DNA of 64,000 nucleotides from Segetibacter aerophilus (GCF_007991655.1 NZ_BJYT01000010.1:150173-214172), one strand, 5' to 3'. Shown: positions 35,779 through 45,394, counted from the stretch's first letter. The notes: generated by a model not told the origin, from the sequence alone. Numbers and translations are program-made.

Positions 35779-35800
35779 ATGAAAGATTGTTGTCTTTCAT
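35779..35800. promoter_or_regulatory. Inverted repeat upstream of spt (candidate TetR operator)
   Basis: ATGAAAGA (35779-35786) and TCTTTCAT (35793-35800) are perfect 8-base arms with six bases between. The site lies about 80 bases upstream of the spt start and downstream of the TetR-family gene. A weak promoter (TTGG then TATACTTT after 17 bases) lies between it and the ATG. Confidence 0.45.
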
Positions 35801-35888
35801 AAAGCAAGTGTATGAAACTTAAAAATAATGATTATAAGTGTTTTTTTAACCTTTTCAAACTTTAAGTTATTTTCACTCTATCCACACT

Positions 35889-36488
35889 TTATCCTTTAAT
35901 TCCATCAACCATTATATCTACAAGTACGTCGGGTCCGTTCTCACAATTACGTACAAACCTTGATGCAGACAGCGGCAATTCAATACCCCTAAATGCTGCT
36001 ACAAGTGTAAATGAGAATAGCTCTATATCTCTTTCTGCCAACTTTTTAAATTCTCCCGTTTGCACACCAACTTTAAGAATTTCTCTTATCAAATCAATTT
36101 GCGTTTCATCGTGTTTTTGTTTCAGTTTTAAAACCACTCCAATATGATTAAAAATATCTTCGTACACTACTGAACTTAGATTATGAAACTTTTCCATCAC
36201 CCTCGCGCGCGTTCTCGAATACGCTTTCAGTTTATCTTTTGCCGTTATAGCCATATTAACAGCTTGCCGTGTCAGTCGTAAAAGGTTCTTTAATTCTTCT
36301 TCAACAACGGCCTCAAAGATTTCTGTTTTTCCCTGGAAATAATAATACAAACTACTCTTTCCTTTACCGAGAGAGTTCGCAATATCTTCCATTGTCGTTT
36401 TCTTCAAACCATGTTGTGCAAACAAAGTTTTGGCAGTGGAAAGTATTTCCCTGACCATAAACTCATCTTTTGCAACCTGTTCCAGCAT
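35889..36488 (-). CDS. TetR/AcrR-family transcriptional regulator
   Basis: 199 residues. The N-terminal helix-turn-helix is plain: ILSTAKTLFAQHGLKKTTMEDIANSLGKGKSSLYYYFQGKTEIFEAVVEEEL (about 15-65). The C-terminal ligand domain is helical and unremarkable. It lies 189 bases upstream of spt on the same strand, with a perfect inverted repeat between, so it probably controls the sphingolipid operon; TetR proteins beside lipid genes often sense acyl chains. The ligand is unknown. Confidence 0.88.
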   Translation of the reverse strand: MLEQVAKDEFMVREILSTAKTLFAQHGLKKTTMEDIANSLGKGKSSLYYYFQGKTEIFEAVVEEELKNLLRLTRQAVNMAITAKDKLKAYSRTRARVMEKFHNLSSVVYEDIFNHIGVVLKLKQKHDETQIDLIREILKVGVQTGEFKKLAERDIELFSFTLVAAFRGIELPLSASRFVRNCENGPDVLVDIMVDGIKG

Positions 36489-36699
36489 TTTCGACTATTT
36501 GATAAAAACGGTCCAAAAGTAGAATGAAAAACTTAATTAAAAAATAATTTCGAAAAGGTGTTATGATAAGCGACAGACAGGTGAAACAACGCCTAGGAAC
36601 TAAGATTGTTTTACTTATGTATTGTTTAAACTTAGCTTTAACTACTTAGGCTTTGCAGGCGGATTAAAGTCGACATTGTCTTTTTGAAGTGAGAACGGG

Positions 36700-36927
36700 C
36701 TACCTTTTCTTCAATGGCTCTAATAAATACTCCAAACCATTTATTTTAATTTCATACATCGTCGCTAACAGGACTCCCAACTTGCCTTTCGGAAATCCTT
36801 TTCGTTGAAACCATTCCAAGTATGAGACCGGTAATAGATATATGAATATATCTTTGTATTTACCGAAAGGCATCTTCATCGTTAGTAATTGCAGAAGTAT
36901 TTCAGGATTCGTTTGGGGTTCTTCCAT
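36700..36927 (-). CDS. DUF3820 family small protein
   Basis: 75 residues matching the DUF3820 family: MPFGKYKDIFIYLLPVSYLEWFQRKGFPKGKLGVLLATMYEIKINGL. Family members are small, probably cytoplasmic and sometimes listed as putative virulence factors, without established function. It is 60 bases downstream of the START-like gene on the same strand. Confidence 0.75.
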   Translation of the reverse strand: MEEPQTNPEILLQLLTMKMPFGKYKDIFIYLLPVSYLEWFQRKGFPKGKLGVLLATMYEIKINGLEYLLEPLKKR

Positions 36928-36987
36928 TACAGTGTCTAATATTGTAAGAGCAGGATTCGCTCACTTGTTCTTTGTATAGAAGTGTCT

Positions 36988-37371
36988 TTATTCTTCGTCA
37001 TAAAATTCCAGCAACGAACCAAAATAAACCTCATCCCAACCTTCTACAATATCTTCAAATTCACTGTCCGGAATATTTGTATGCCTTAATTCAACAGATG
37101 TTCCACTTTTATGTGGATGCAGTTTTATAGTTACGATAGACTCCTCTTCCTGGTCTCCAAAGTACCATTCCTGCACAATTTTTTTCCCGTCTTCAAACTC
37201 TATATTTCGTCCAGCAATACTATCGTTCCATAAAGAAAACTCAGAACCTGGAACAGTTGACATATCGGCCTTTTGCCCGGTCCACAATTGTATTGTAGCT
37301 GGATTGGTAAGCGCGATATAGATCTCTGCCGGCTGAGCGGGAATGATGTAATATTTCGTAAAGTCTTTCAT
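36988..37371 (-). CDS. START/AHSA1-like ligand-binding domain protein
   Basis: 127 residues with the SRPBCC-type pattern: KDFTKYYIIPAQPAEIYIALTNPATIQLWTGQKADMS, GSEFSLWNDSIAGRNIEFEDGKKIVQEWYFGDQEEESIVTIKL, and a C-terminal helix DSEFEDIVEGWDEVYFGSLLEFYD. Such single-domain proteins are common in Bacteroidota and may bind a hydrophobic ligand; no role is known. The start at 37371 was chosen by comparison with the family start; an ATG at 37407 is also open. Confidence 0.8.
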   Translation of the reverse strand: MKDFTKYYIIPAQPAEIYIALTNPATIQLWTGQKADMSTVPGSEFSLWNDSIAGRNIEFEDGKKIVQEWYFGDQEEESIVTIKLHPHKSGTSVELRHTNIPDSEFEDIVEGWDEVYFGSLLEFYDEE

Positions 37372-37442
37372 TGTATTTGTAAAAAGATGATCGCCCGTAA
37401 CGATCATTATAGTCCCGGCAATATTACTACTATTTCACTTTT

Positions 37443-37462
37443 GTGGCGTCGCACTCTTGTAT
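37443..37462 (-). repeat. Dispersed intergenic repeat, copy 7
   Basis: On the minus strand ATACAAGAGTGCGACGCCAC, two changes from the full form, in the divergent gap before the AGE epimerase gene. Confidence 0.55.
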
Positions 37463-37533
37463 GCTTTAGCATCCTGCAACTTTTTTAGCCTAAATTTTAT
37501 TACCGTATTTTTATGACAAACGCCATTTAAAGT

Positions 37534-38904
37534 ATGATTAAAACCGCTTTTGCAATCTTATTGCTATTTACTTCAGCTTTATCTGCGCAACAAAAAAAAA
37601 CAAACATCTCTTCCCCTGAACGGCTGAAGATAGCAGCTGAAATGGATAAGTCAATAAGAACCGAACTGCTAAACAAATGGTATCCGCAATCCGAAGACAG
37701 CCTTTATGGTGGTTTCATCACCTCATATACCTACGATTTTAAGCCAACTGGCAACCAGGACAAAATGATTGTTACCCAGGCTCGTCATACCTGGACTAAT
37801 GCAAAGGCAGCGGAATTTTATCCCAGTGTTCCTTTTTATAAAGCAGGCGCTAAGCATGGGTTTAAATTTTTAAGAGACGTCATGTGGGATAAGACATATG
37901 GCGGGTTCTATAACTTAGTCGATCGGCAGGGAAACGATAAAAGCGATAAGCGAAAGCCAAAAGAAGCCTATGGCAATTCATTCGGCATTTATGCACTCGC
38001 TGCTTACTACAAGATGTCGCATGATACCGGTGCCCTCAATCTTGTAAAAAAAGCCTTTCTGTGGATGGAACAGCATAGTCATGATCCGATCTACAAAGGT
38101 TATTACCAGCATTTGCAAAGAGACGGAACACCGGTGGTGAGAGATAATACGGTGCCTTCAACTTCAGACTTAGGTTATAAAGATCAAAACACTTCAATTC
38201 ATTTGCTGGAAGCTTTTACTGAATTATATAGCGTTTGGCCAGACAAGTTGGTGAGGGAGCGGTTGCAAGAAATGCTTTTACTTGTAAGGGATGTAATAAC
38301 TACTAATAGAGGGAATCTCGTTCTCTTCTTTCAGCCCGACTGGACACCGGTTTCCTTTAGAGACTCTTCTGAAACGTCCATTTTAAGGCATCGAAATCTT
38401 GATCATGTATCGTTTGGGCACGACGTGGAAACAGCTTTTTTAATGCTAGAGGCATCGCATGCCTTGGGCTGGAAGAATGATCAAAGTACGATGACAGTTG
38501 CTAAAAGAATGGTAGACCACGCCTTAAGAAATGGCTGGGACAGCAATGTAGGTGGCTTTTACGATGAAGGCTATTACTTTAAAGACCAACAAAACATAAA
38601 AATTATATTAGACACAAAAAACTGGTGGGCACAAGCAGAAGGATTAAATACGTTGCTACTGATGTCAGACCAATTTCCAAATGACCCAATGCATTATTTC
38701 GACAAATTCAAAAAGCTTTGGCAATACACTCAAACCTACCTGATAGATCACAAGTATGGGGACTGGTACGAGGCTGGTCTCGATAAACAGCCTGAAAAAC
38801 AAACTGCTTTAAAGGGTCACATATGGAAAGCTACCTATCACCATTACAGGTCACTATCGAATTGTATAAAGCGGCTGAAAGGACACGGAGAAAAATTTGA
38901 TTGA
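37534..38904 (+). CDS. Secreted AGE-family epimerase/isomerase
   Basis: 456 residues with a signal peptide (MIKTAFAILLLFTSALSAQQ) and an (alpha/alpha)6-barrel typical of N-acylglucosamine 2-epimerase and cellobiose 2-epimerase: MIVTQARHTWTNAKAAEFYP, GFYNLVDRQGNDK, TSIHLLEAFTELY, LDHVSFGHDVETAFLMLEASHALG and KNWWAQAEGLNTLLLM. The conserved catalytic His residues fall in these last motifs. Export to the periplasm is unusual for 2-epimerases but common for Bacteroidota members. The sugar is unknown. Confidence 0.85.
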   Translation: MIKTAFAILLLFTSALSAQQKKTNISSPERLKIAAEMDKSIRTELLNKWYPQSEDSLYGGFITSYTYDFKPTGNQDKMIVTQARHTWTNAKAAEFYPSVPFYKAGAKHGFKFLRDVMWDKTYGGFYNLVDRQGNDKSDKRKPKEAYGNSFGIYALAAYYKMSHDTGALNLVKKAFLWMEQHSHDPIYKGYYQHLQRDGTPVVRDNTVPSTSDLGYKDQNTSIHLLEAFTELYSVWPDKLVRERLQEMLLLVRDVITTNRGNLVLFFQPDWTPVSFRDSSETSILRHRNLDHVSFGHDVETAFLMLEASHALGWKNDQSTMTVAKRMVDHALRNGWDSNVGGFYDEGYYFKDQQNIKIILDTKNWWAQAEGLNTLLLMSDQFPNDPMHYFDKFKKLWQYTQTYLIDHKYGDWYEAGLDKQPEKQTALKGHIWKATYHHYRSLSNCIKRLKGHGEKFD

Positions 38905-38921
38905 AAGCAGTAAACGCTCTG

Positions 38922-39221
38922 CTATTTTTTTGAAGTCCGATTAAACGTAAAGACTTTTTTAAAAGCTCCGAAAGCCACTGTCTTCTTCTCGCTGGTAAAC
39001 TTGTACTTGATACGCTTCAAGAAAATCCAGTCGTCTATCTCTACCAACTTGCTTGTTAAGTCCATAAATTGTTCATAGTAAACCGGCCTTTCGGTAGTTG
39101 GAGTTAGTGGACCCCATACCGATTTTACAGCCTCTATTATGCAAGTCTTGTCGTCGGGTTTAGATGAATACGCAGCAAAAAGTGTAAAAATTATTAGTAG
39201 TAAAACGATAATTTTTTTCAT
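38922..39221 (-). CDS. Small exported protein of unknown function
   Basis: 99 residues with an N-terminal hydrophobic segment (MKKIIVLLLIIFTLFAAYS) acting as signal or anchor. The rest is short and mixed, with two widely spaced aromatic stretches (DDWIFLKRIKYKF, GAFKKVFTFNRTSKK). I do not recognise a family with confidence. It is convergent with the AGE epimerase gene, 17 bases apart. Confidence 0.6.
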   Translation of the reverse strand: MKKIIVLLLIIFTLFAAYSSKPDDKTCIIEAVKSVWGPLTPTTERPVYYEQFMDLTSKLVEIDDWIFLKRIKYKFTSEKKTVAFGAFKKVFTFNRTSKK

Positions 39222-39316
39222 TCAAGTGTTTGAACAAATATCAACCATTCTTAGTCTAGCGGGAAATTTTTGTTGAAGCGGTTTCTTACTTTGGATGGAT
39301 TTCAAAGAGATTTCAA

Positions 39317-39643
39317 TTATTCCGAAACATATCTAAGACCGATAATAGAAGCGACTAAAGTGGAGATAAAAAATAAACGCCAAAATTCTGCCGGCTCTTT
39401 AAAGAATATAATTCCGACAATGACAGTCCCCACTGCACCAATTCCTGTCCAAACTGCATAAGCAGTTCCGATAGGAAGCGTTTGAGTTGCTTTATACAAT
39501 AAGAACATACTTATAGATAAGCTTATAAAAAACCCGACAATCCACATAGTTGCGGTTGTTCCTGTAGATTCTTTAGCCTTTCCAAGGCAAGTTGCAAATG
39601 CTGTTTCAAAAAGCCCCCCAAGAATTAATAGTACCCACGGCAT
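39317..39643 (-). CDS. Small multidrug resistance (SMR) family transporter
   Basis: A four-span, roughly 108-residue SMR protein: PWVLLILGGLFETAFATCLGKAKES with the membrane-embedded Glu that couples to protons, and LPIGTAYAVWTGIGAVGTVIVGIIFFKEP in the third span. The wording of this span resembles the SugE/Gdx guanidinium exporters more than EmrE, but the assignment to that branch is tentative. No guanidine riboswitch was seen upstream. A start at 39649 is also possible. Confidence 0.85.
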   Translation of the reverse strand: MPWVLLILGGLFETAFATCLGKAKESTGTTATMWIVGFFISLSISMFLLYKATQTLPIGTAYAVWTGIGAVGTVIVGIIFFKEPAEFWRLFFISTLVASIIGLRYVSE

Positions 39644-39712
39644 CTGCACGATTATTTATGTTTGGATTTTTTATTGAGGTCACGAATAGTGAAAGGTAAA
39701 CAAAGATTTGTC

Positions 39713-39736
39713 GTACAAGTGAGTGACACAACGATG
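39713..39736 (+). repeat. Dispersed intergenic repeat, copy 8
   Basis: GTACAAGTGAGTGACACAAC then GATG, the same variant as copies 3 and 5, in the gap between the SMR and YihY genes. Confidence 0.65.
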
Positions 39737-39790
39737 TTGAGAAAAGTAAAAAAGACCACTAAAACATTAAAACCTTACGGCCAAGTATCA

Positions 39791-40768
39791 CTACTTCTTT
39801 TCCGGTACTTTCGGTACTGTCTTTACATCTGTTGCCTCAGCCTTTTGAACGGACTGACCACCTGTTTCAACTTCTACTACTTTAGTTGTAACGGCGTAAT
39901 GATTTGGATGTATTTCTGATCCAAATTTGATAGCATATGCCTTTGTAAATTCTGCCCCAAAATATAGGATGATAGAGGAATAATAGATCCAGAGCAATAA
40001 AACAACCATAGAGCCAGCGGTACCATATGTAGTACCAATGTCGCTTTTGCTGATATAAAATGAGATTGCAAACTTGCCAAGCATAAACAACAATGAAGTT
40101 GCAATAGCGCCGGCTATAACATCCTTCCATTTAATTTTAGCGTCAGGTAAAACTTTAAATATCACCCCAAAAATCAAGGTAGTGACTGCAAGAGTGATAG
40201 CTACGTTTACAATATAAAATACCACAACCGTAACATCAGGGAAATGACTTCGCAGCCGTTCGCTAAAACCGTCAATAATAGCAGTAATTCCTAATGATAC
40301 CAGTAACAAAAATCCGAGACTTACAATTACAGAAAACGAAAGAAAACGATTTTGTAACATCTTAAGCCACCCTCTTTTCGGTTTAGGCTTTAGCCCCCAG
40401 ATTCCATTAATAGAATCTTGAATTTCTGCAAACACAGTAGTTGCCCCAACAATAAGAGTAATAGCCCCGATAATAGCAGCTATCTTACTTTTACCTGCAA
40501 GGGAGGCGTTTTTAATTATTTCCTGTAACTGGCCGGCAGTATCGGCACCAACAAAACCTGTAAGCGTGTTATATATTTTCCCTTCAACAGCTTCGCGCCC
40601 CAGGAAAAGACCGCACAAAGAGATGATAACAACCAACAAAGGACCCATTGAAAAAATGGTGTAATACGCAAGTGAACCACTAAGTTTGGTCACTTTATCG
40701 TCTCCAAAACCAGTAAATGCGTTTTTTAATACTTCGAATAATCCCTTAGCAGTGATTTTTTTCCTCAT
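39791..40768 (-). CDS. YihY/virulence factor BrkB family membrane protein
   Basis: About 325 residues with six hydrophobic spans and the family marker near the N-terminus, LSGSLAYYTIFSMGPLLVVIISLCGLFLG, plus KMLQNRFLSFSVIVSLGFLLLVSLG and YGTAGSMVVLLLWIYYSSIILYFGAEFTKAYA near the C-terminus. It has a charged C-terminal tail (EVETGGQSVQKAEATDVKTV). The family is widespread and poorly understood. The start at 40768 precedes the usual KK-rich N-terminus; longer starts to 40810 are open. Confidence 0.85.
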   Translation of the reverse strand: MRKKITAKGLFEVLKNAFTGFGDDKVTKLSGSLAYYTIFSMGPLLVVIISLCGLFLGREAVEGKIYNTLTGFVGADTAGQLQEIIKNASLAGKSKIAAIIGAITLIVGATTVFAEIQDSINGIWGLKPKPKRGWLKMLQNRFLSFSVIVSLGFLLLVSLGITAIIDGFSERLRSHFPDVTVVVFYIVNVAITLAVTTLIFGVIFKVLPDAKIKWKDVIAGAIATSLLFMLGKFAISFYISKSDIGTTYGTAGSMVVLLLWIYYSSIILYFGAEFTKAYAIKFGSEIHPNHYAVTTKVVEVETGGQSVQKAEATDVKTVPKVPEKK

Positions 40769-40914
40769 AATCGCTCTTTGCAGCATTACTGCAAAAAAGC
40801 TACCATACAAATATTAAAAGGAAATCATCTATCAAAAAGCTGGCTTTTCCAAAAAAAGTAATTGCGACCTACAAAGCTTTAAACCTTGAAACTATACAGG
40901 AAGGAGAATTATTG

Positions 40915-41361
40915 TCAGTTAAATTCTCTTGTGATATTCTTTTTAATATCATCTGAACAATGCTCGATAAACTTGCGCGCGATAATATCCATTTGAGTAA
41001 AATCAATAGGCTTTGTTAGAAAACCGGCGTTGTATTTTTCAGCGAAATCCTTGTCGCGCTTTTGTGAAGATGTGGTAAATAAGATAGAGGGAATGTCTTC
41101 GAACCGCTTCATTTGCCTGATTTTTACCAAGGCCTCTTTGCCATCCATTCTTGGCATGTTAATGTCAAGTATAATCAAACAAGGTGCGGGATCATCTGAG
41201 GAGAGATTTTTTAGAAAAGACAGTGCTTCCAAACCATCCTCGACTGTTACTAGTTTAACATTTTGTGAGTATTCTGAAAATGCATCTCGTACAAGTTGAA
41301 TATCATCTATATCATCATCTGCATACAAAACAATGTTTTTTGCTGATGTGTCCATTGTCAT
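40915..41361 (-). CDS. Single-domain response regulator (Rcp1-like)
   Basis: About 148 residues, only a receiver domain: YADDDIDDIQLVRDAF, phosphoacceptor Asp in CLIILDINMPRMDGKEAL, SILFTTSS and the conserved Lys in GFLTKPIDF. This style of short receiver partners with hybrid kinases or phytochrome-type sensors. No kinase gene is adjacent. The start was placed at the ATG at 41361; others at 41385 and 41355 are open. Confidence 0.9.
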   Translation of the reverse strand: MTMDTSAKNIVLYADDDIDDIQLVRDAFSEYSQNVKLVTVEDGLEALSFLKNLSSDDPAPCLIILDINMPRMDGKEALVKIRQMKRFEDIPSILFTTSSQKRDKDFAEKYNAGFLTKPIDFTQMDIIARKFIEHCSDDIKKNITREFN

Positions 41362-41385
41362 TTTACGAAGTTTAGGGGGATACAA

Positions 41386-41696
41386 AAATATATAAACATT
41401 TCGGTTGTTTATATTTTAAACGCGAAAAGGATTAAGAATTCAACAGCGACTTAATTTTTTATTATCTCTTTCATCTGCAAATCGTTACAGCTATAGGTAC
41501 TCACCAAAACATTTCAGTCGGCTGAATACTTCGGCCAACTGCGTAAATATGAAAATCACCTATTGTAGCCTTTGGTTTATTACAGTTGTCTATTGAGAAT
41601 AAATGAAAACTACTTCGCTAAAATTTAGTTTTCTACAGGTATTTGTATATTTTTCTACGCCACTACTAATATTTATTTTCAAACCCAACTCGTACT
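41386..41696. other. Gene-free 311-base divergent gap
   Basis: The gap separates the response regulator and the metallophosphoesterase genes. It is AT-rich. I see no RNA gene, no dispersed repeat and no convincing hairpin; it must hold both promoters. Confidence 0.5.
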
Positions 41697-43091
41697 ATGC
41701 TTGTAATAATCAGTGACATACATCTTACCGACGGAAGTTCCGGGGAAGTAATTAGCGACTCTGCATTTCGTTTATTTAGAAACAGGATAAGCGATATGGC
41801 TTACGATGCTTCATGGAGATGTGATGAAAACAACCAGGAATATTATAAGCCTGTTGAGCAGATGGACATCATATTACTGGGAGACATTCTGGATATGATA
41901 AGATCCGAGCAATGGAACGAAGCTTTAGACACACTAATGCCATGGACAAAAGAAAGACAAGATGACTTCTTCGAAAACATCGAAAAAATAGCTTCCGGAA
42001 TTTTAGATTTCAATGCCTCTTCTTTCAGCATACTAAAAGGCATTGCTGAAGGCGATTTATTAATTCCGAAAGAGATGAGGCGTGCGAATGAAGAGGAAAA
42101 AGCAACAAGAAAGATAAAGTATAAAGCAAGTGAAGAAAAGGTGTCTATAAAGGTAAATATCTATTACATGATTGGTAACCACGATTGGTTCTTTTATATA
42201 AAGGATAAGCGGATCAATAAAATTCGTAACAGGGTAATCGATGAATTAGGTCTAGCAAACGAAAAGGACCAACCTTTCCCTTACGCTTATAATGACAGCA
42301 AAGTGATACAGGAAATACAAGAGGCGCACAAGGTTTTTGCTGAGCATGGCGATCGGTTTGATAAAACCAATTATCAAACACCCCATCGCGATGCGTCTTC
42401 GGTAGGAGACGTCGTCGTCATTAAGATGCTTAATGAAATTCCTAAGAAAATAGAAGAATGTATTAGAAGGAGTCCTAAAAGCGCGGGCACTGAAGAGGAG
42501 ATAAAGACCTTTATTAAACAGATTCGTGAAATTGACAATTTACGCCCTTACAGCCTCGCACCTGCCTGGATAACACAGGTATTAAAAGAGACAAAACTTG
42601 ACAGCGAAGTAGTTAACAAAGCAATAAGTGACGCACTCGAGTTGGTGATAGAGGGCTTCAGACACAACGAAATAATCTCAGAAAATCATTGGTTAAGTTT
42701 CAAGATGAAACTGGCAGAAATAGTTGCCGACATTTTTAGTATCGAAACATTAGGTAACGTAATAAGTCATTTAGGCTTCAACAAAGATCAATTCGAATCC
42801 TATAAGCAATATGCCATAGACATTTCGAAAGACGAAGAAAAAGACTTCTTTGTTATGGGCCATACTCATTATGCTGAAGTTGTTCCAATGAACTCTTACA
42901 TAGATAGCAGTAAAGAAAAAAGAAGTAAAATTTATTTGAATACCGGTACGTGGAGATCTGTACACTTCCAGGGACATGCTGACAAGAATAGCTTTATCAG
43001 CTACAAGACTATGTCGATTGCAGGATTTTTTCTACCTGATGAACGTAAAGGAAGGTCCTTTGAATTTTGGACCGGTTACCTGGCTTTATAA
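41697..43091 (+). CDS. Calcineurin-like metallophosphoesterase
   Basis: 464 residues with the five phosphoesterase motifs in order: ISDIHL (near residue 5), LLGDILDM (about 61-68), IGNHDWF (about 157-163), HGDRFD (about 217-222) and MGHTHYAEV (about 382-390). Between motifs is a long insertion of helices (about 225-370) not found in compact members. No signal peptide, so cytoplasmic. The substrate, whether nucleotide, phospholipid or protein, is unknown. It is convergent with the CoA-transferase genes. Confidence 0.85.
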   Translation: MLVIISDIHLTDGSSGEVISDSAFRLFRNRISDMAYDASWRCDENNQEYYKPVEQMDIILLGDILDMIRSEQWNEALDTLMPWTKERQDDFFENIEKIASGILDFNASSFSILKGIAEGDLLIPKEMRRANEEEKATRKIKYKASEEKVSIKVNIYYMIGNHDWFFYIKDKRINKIRNRVIDELGLANEKDQPFPYAYNDSKVIQEIQEAHKVFAEHGDRFDKTNYQTPHRDASSVGDVVVIKMLNEIPKKIEECIRRSPKSAGTEEEIKTFIKQIREIDNLRPYSLAPAWITQVLKETKLDSEVVNKAISDALELVIEGFRHNEIISENHWLSFKMKLAEIVADIFSIETLGNVISHLGFNKDQFESYKQYAIDISKDEEKDFFVMGHTHYAEVVPMNSYIDSSKEKRSKIYLNTGTWRSVHFQGHADKNSFISYKTMSIAGFFLPDERKGRSFEFWTGYLAL

Positions 43092-43108
43092 ACCGTACTT
43101 TAGAAATA

Positions 43109-43765
43109 TTATAAACTCATTTCAGGAACGTGATCAGGAACGATCAACGTTCCTTTTGTTTTAACAACTATCTCATCAACAGATACCCCTGGCGCTCTTT
43201 CAAGTAATACAAATCCTTCTGCGGTCACATTCATCACAGCCAGCTCAGTTACAATCTTTTTTACACAATTAACCCCTGTGAGAGGAAGTGTGCACTTGGG
43301 TAACAACTTACTTTCACCTTTAGGATTGGTATGCTGCATAGCAACAATGATATTCTTTGCACTGGCGACCAGGTCCATTGCCCCACCCATTCCTTTTACC
43401 ATCTTACCAGGAATTTTCCAATTGGCGATGTCACCTGTTTCACTTACTTCCATAGCACCCAATACAGTTAAGTCAACTTTTCCTGCCCTGATCATTCCAA
43501 AGCTCTCTGCGCTGTCAAAAAAAGCTCCGCCCGGTATAACTGTTACCGTTTCCTTTCCTGCGTTAATAAGATCAGCATCGATTTCTTCTTCAACCGGGTA
43601 CGGCCCCATTCCTAAAATTCCATTCTCACTTTGAAATATTACAGTCATCCCTGCCGGTATATAATTGCTCACAAGTGTAGGAATGCCTATGCCGAGATTT
43701 ACGTACATCCCGTCCCGCAACTCTTGTGCTATTCGCCGGGCAATGCCAAATTTATCTAAACTCAC
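43109..43765 (-). CDS. scoB: 3-oxoacid CoA-transferase subunit B
   Basis: Moves CoA between succinyl-CoA and acetoacetate or a related 3-oxoacid. 218 residues with [17 protein letters not shown], the catalytic glutamate in [31 protein letters not shown] and [15 protein letters not shown]. It is the second subunit of the enzyme whose A subunit is encoded at 44520-45224, with an unknown gene between. The spacing of 10 bases indicates one operon. Confidence 0.93.
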   Translation of the reverse strand: MSLDKFGIARRIAQELRDGMYVNLGIGIPTLVSNYIPAGMTVIFQSENGILGMGPYPVEEEIDADLINAGKETVTVIPGGAFFDSAESFGMIRAGKVDLTVLGAMEVSETGDIANWKIPGKMVKGMGGAMDLVASAKNIIVAMQHTNPKGESKLLPKCTLPLTGVNCVKKIVTELAVMNVTAEGFVLLERAPGVSVDEIVVKTKGTLIVPDHVPEMSL

Positions 43766-43775
43766 GTTTGCTGAT

Positions 43776-44513
43776 TTAATAGTGTAAGAAGGTGTGCTTT
43801 TCCACTAAAGCTGTGTGCTGCCTTTCTAGTTCAACTGCCATAACTGGGTTAACTGAAGCTATTGTTTCCACATCATGTTGCACCAGTTCAGCTATGCGAT
43901 GGAGACCCTTAGCGTTTAGGCCGCTTTCGAGGTAAGCATTTTCATCGCCGGTTTCCCGGTCACTTTCAATATCTTCTGCATCGTCCAGCAAAAGCAATGC
44001 ACTGATAAGTGCAAACCATTGCTGCCCGATAGCTTCAAATAATGAAGAGGAAAACTCAAGCATGGACAAAGACAATAAAAAGACATCGCCTCTGTGCAAA
44101 GATTTAAATGGAGTAACTAGTTTACCCAACAAGCTGCCTTGCCTACCATTCAAATATTCTTTCACATCAGTAAGCCATGCAGTATTTACTGAGACTTTTT
44201 CTACGAGATCGTTGCATTGTTCAATTGCTTCTTGAGCTGATATCTTTTTAATCTCCTCAAGTGCACTAATATGGCCTATTCTTTCCATTGTACCAATGAA
44301 CTTTTCTGAAAACAACTTCTCCTTGTCAATCCCTAGTTTGAACAATAAATCAACAATAAGTGGAATAAACAAATAACCCGGGGCTGGTCGTAGATAAAGG
44401 AGTTTCTCATGCCAATACAAGTTGTCGACAGGAGGTTCTCTATCAACAAAAAACCGCGCTATTGTCTCGTCAATCCCGTACTTTGATACCAGGTACTTTG
44501 TAGATATAAACAT
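43776..44513 (-). CDS. Unknown helical protein between CoA-transferase subunit genes
   Basis: 245 residues, mostly helical, no signal peptide and no clear membrane span. Readable features are [87 protein letters not shown], and a long C-terminal helix with [13 protein letters not shown]. The acidic [15 protein letters not shown] stretch stands out. I do not recognise a family. It sits tightly between scoA and scoB (6 and 10 bases), so it is surely co-transcribed; it may act with the CoA-transferase, but there is no direct evidence. Confidence 0.75.
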   Translation of the reverse strand: MFISTKYLVSKYGIDETIARFFVDREPPVDNLYWHEKLLYLRPAPGYLFIPLIVDLLFKLGIDKEKLFSEKFIGTMERIGHISALEEIKKISAQEAIEQCNDLVEKVSVNTAWLTDVKEYLNGRQGSLLGKLVTPFKSLHRGDVFLLSLSMLEFSSSLFEAIGQQWFALISALLLLDDAEDIESDRETGDENAYLESGLNAKGLHRIAELVQHDVETIASVNPVMAVELERQHTALVEKHTFLHY

Positions 44514-44519
44514 TTGATC

Positions 44520-45224
44520 TTACTGTTGATTAGTTAATCGAACCGTCCTCCGCTCTATCCGTTTTTCATAATCTACTCCCTCGAAAATACGGTGCACATA
44601 AATTCCCGCAACATGTATTTCATCGGGATCCAATTCTCCAGGTGTAACCAAATGCTCTACCTCCGCTATTGTAATGTTTCCCGCTTTTGCCATTGATGTA
44701 GAAAAATTGCGGGTAGTTTTTCTAAACACAAGGTTGCCTAATGTATCCCCCTTCCAGGCTTTTACCATTGCAAAGTCAGCAGGCAAAGCATGCTCCATTA
44801 AATGCATTTTTCCATTAAACTCCCTACACTCTTTACCTTCAGCTATTTCGGTTCCATACCCTGCAGGCGTAAAGAAAGCTGGTATTCCCATTGCCGCCAT
44901 TTGAATGCGTGTAGCCAAGGTTCCCTGTGGAATCAATTCTACCTCGAGCTCTCCGCTTAAAAGTTGTCTTTCGAATTCTGCATTTTCTCCAACATAACTA
45001 CTCATCATTTTCTTAATCTGCCTTGTTTGCAGAAGCCTGCCAAGACCAAAATTATCAATGCCGGCGTTATTCGAAATGCATGTCAACTCTTTTACATTCT
45101 TATTTACGAGTGCTGTTATACAATTTTCCGGTATTCCACATAAGCCAAATCCTCCTAACATTATTGTATTCCCATCAAGCACGTCATCAATTGCCGCTTC
45201 AGCATTTTTAACTACTTTATTCAT
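44520..45224 (-). CDS. scoA: 3-oxoacid CoA-transferase subunit A
   Basis: 234 residues: [22 protein letters not shown] near the N-terminus is the CoA-binding glycine motif, followed by [51 protein letters not shown] and [24 protein letters not shown]. Together with subunit B it forms the active enzyme for ketone-body or 3-oxoacid use. It is the first gene of the three-gene operon. Confidence 0.93.
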   Translation of the reverse strand: MNKVVKNAEAAIDDVLDGNTIMLGGFGLCGIPENCITALVNKNVKELTCISNNAGIDNFGLGRLLQTRQIKKMMSSYVGENAEFERQLLSGELEVELIPQGTLATRIQMAAMGIPAFFTPAGYGTEIAEGKECREFNGKMHLMEHALPADFAMVKAWKGDTLGNLVFRKTTRNFSTSMAKAGNITIAEVEHLVTPGELDPDEIHVAGIYVHRIFEGVDYEKRIERRTVRLTNQQ

Positions 45225-45248
45225 ACATACAATTTATACTGAAAAACT

Positions 45249-45271
45249 AAAAAGGGAACATTTTTGTTCCC
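45249..45271 (-). terminator. Terminator of the bamD-to-DUF4296 operon
   Basis: On the minus strand GGGAACA (45271-45265) and TGTTCCC (45260-45254) form a stem followed by TTTTT. It lies upstream of scoA and downstream of the DUF4296 gene. Confidence 0.6.
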
Positions 45272-45296
45272 AGCAGTAACTCTCCTCCCAACTCCT

Positions 45297-45316
45297 GTTG
45301 CGTCGCACACTTGTAC
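45297..45316 (-). repeat. Dispersed intergenic repeat, copy 9 (full form)
   Basis: On the minus strand GTACAAGTGTGCGACGCAAC, in the gap between the DUF4296 gene and scoA. This version links the GAGTGCGACG and GTGAGTGACA variants into one family. Confidence 0.7.
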
Positions 45317-45394
45317 ATTTTCTCTTTATTGAAGCCGTGCCCTAAAAGGTTGAAAGCTTACCGTCGGCTAGTAGTTTGAAAATGCTGTCGTTTT

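Noticed and set aside
39644..39790. A guanidine riboswitch ahead of the SugE/Gdx-like gene
   Set aside because: No paired conserved ACGR-type stem-loops could be recognised; the gap contains only a dispersed repeat.
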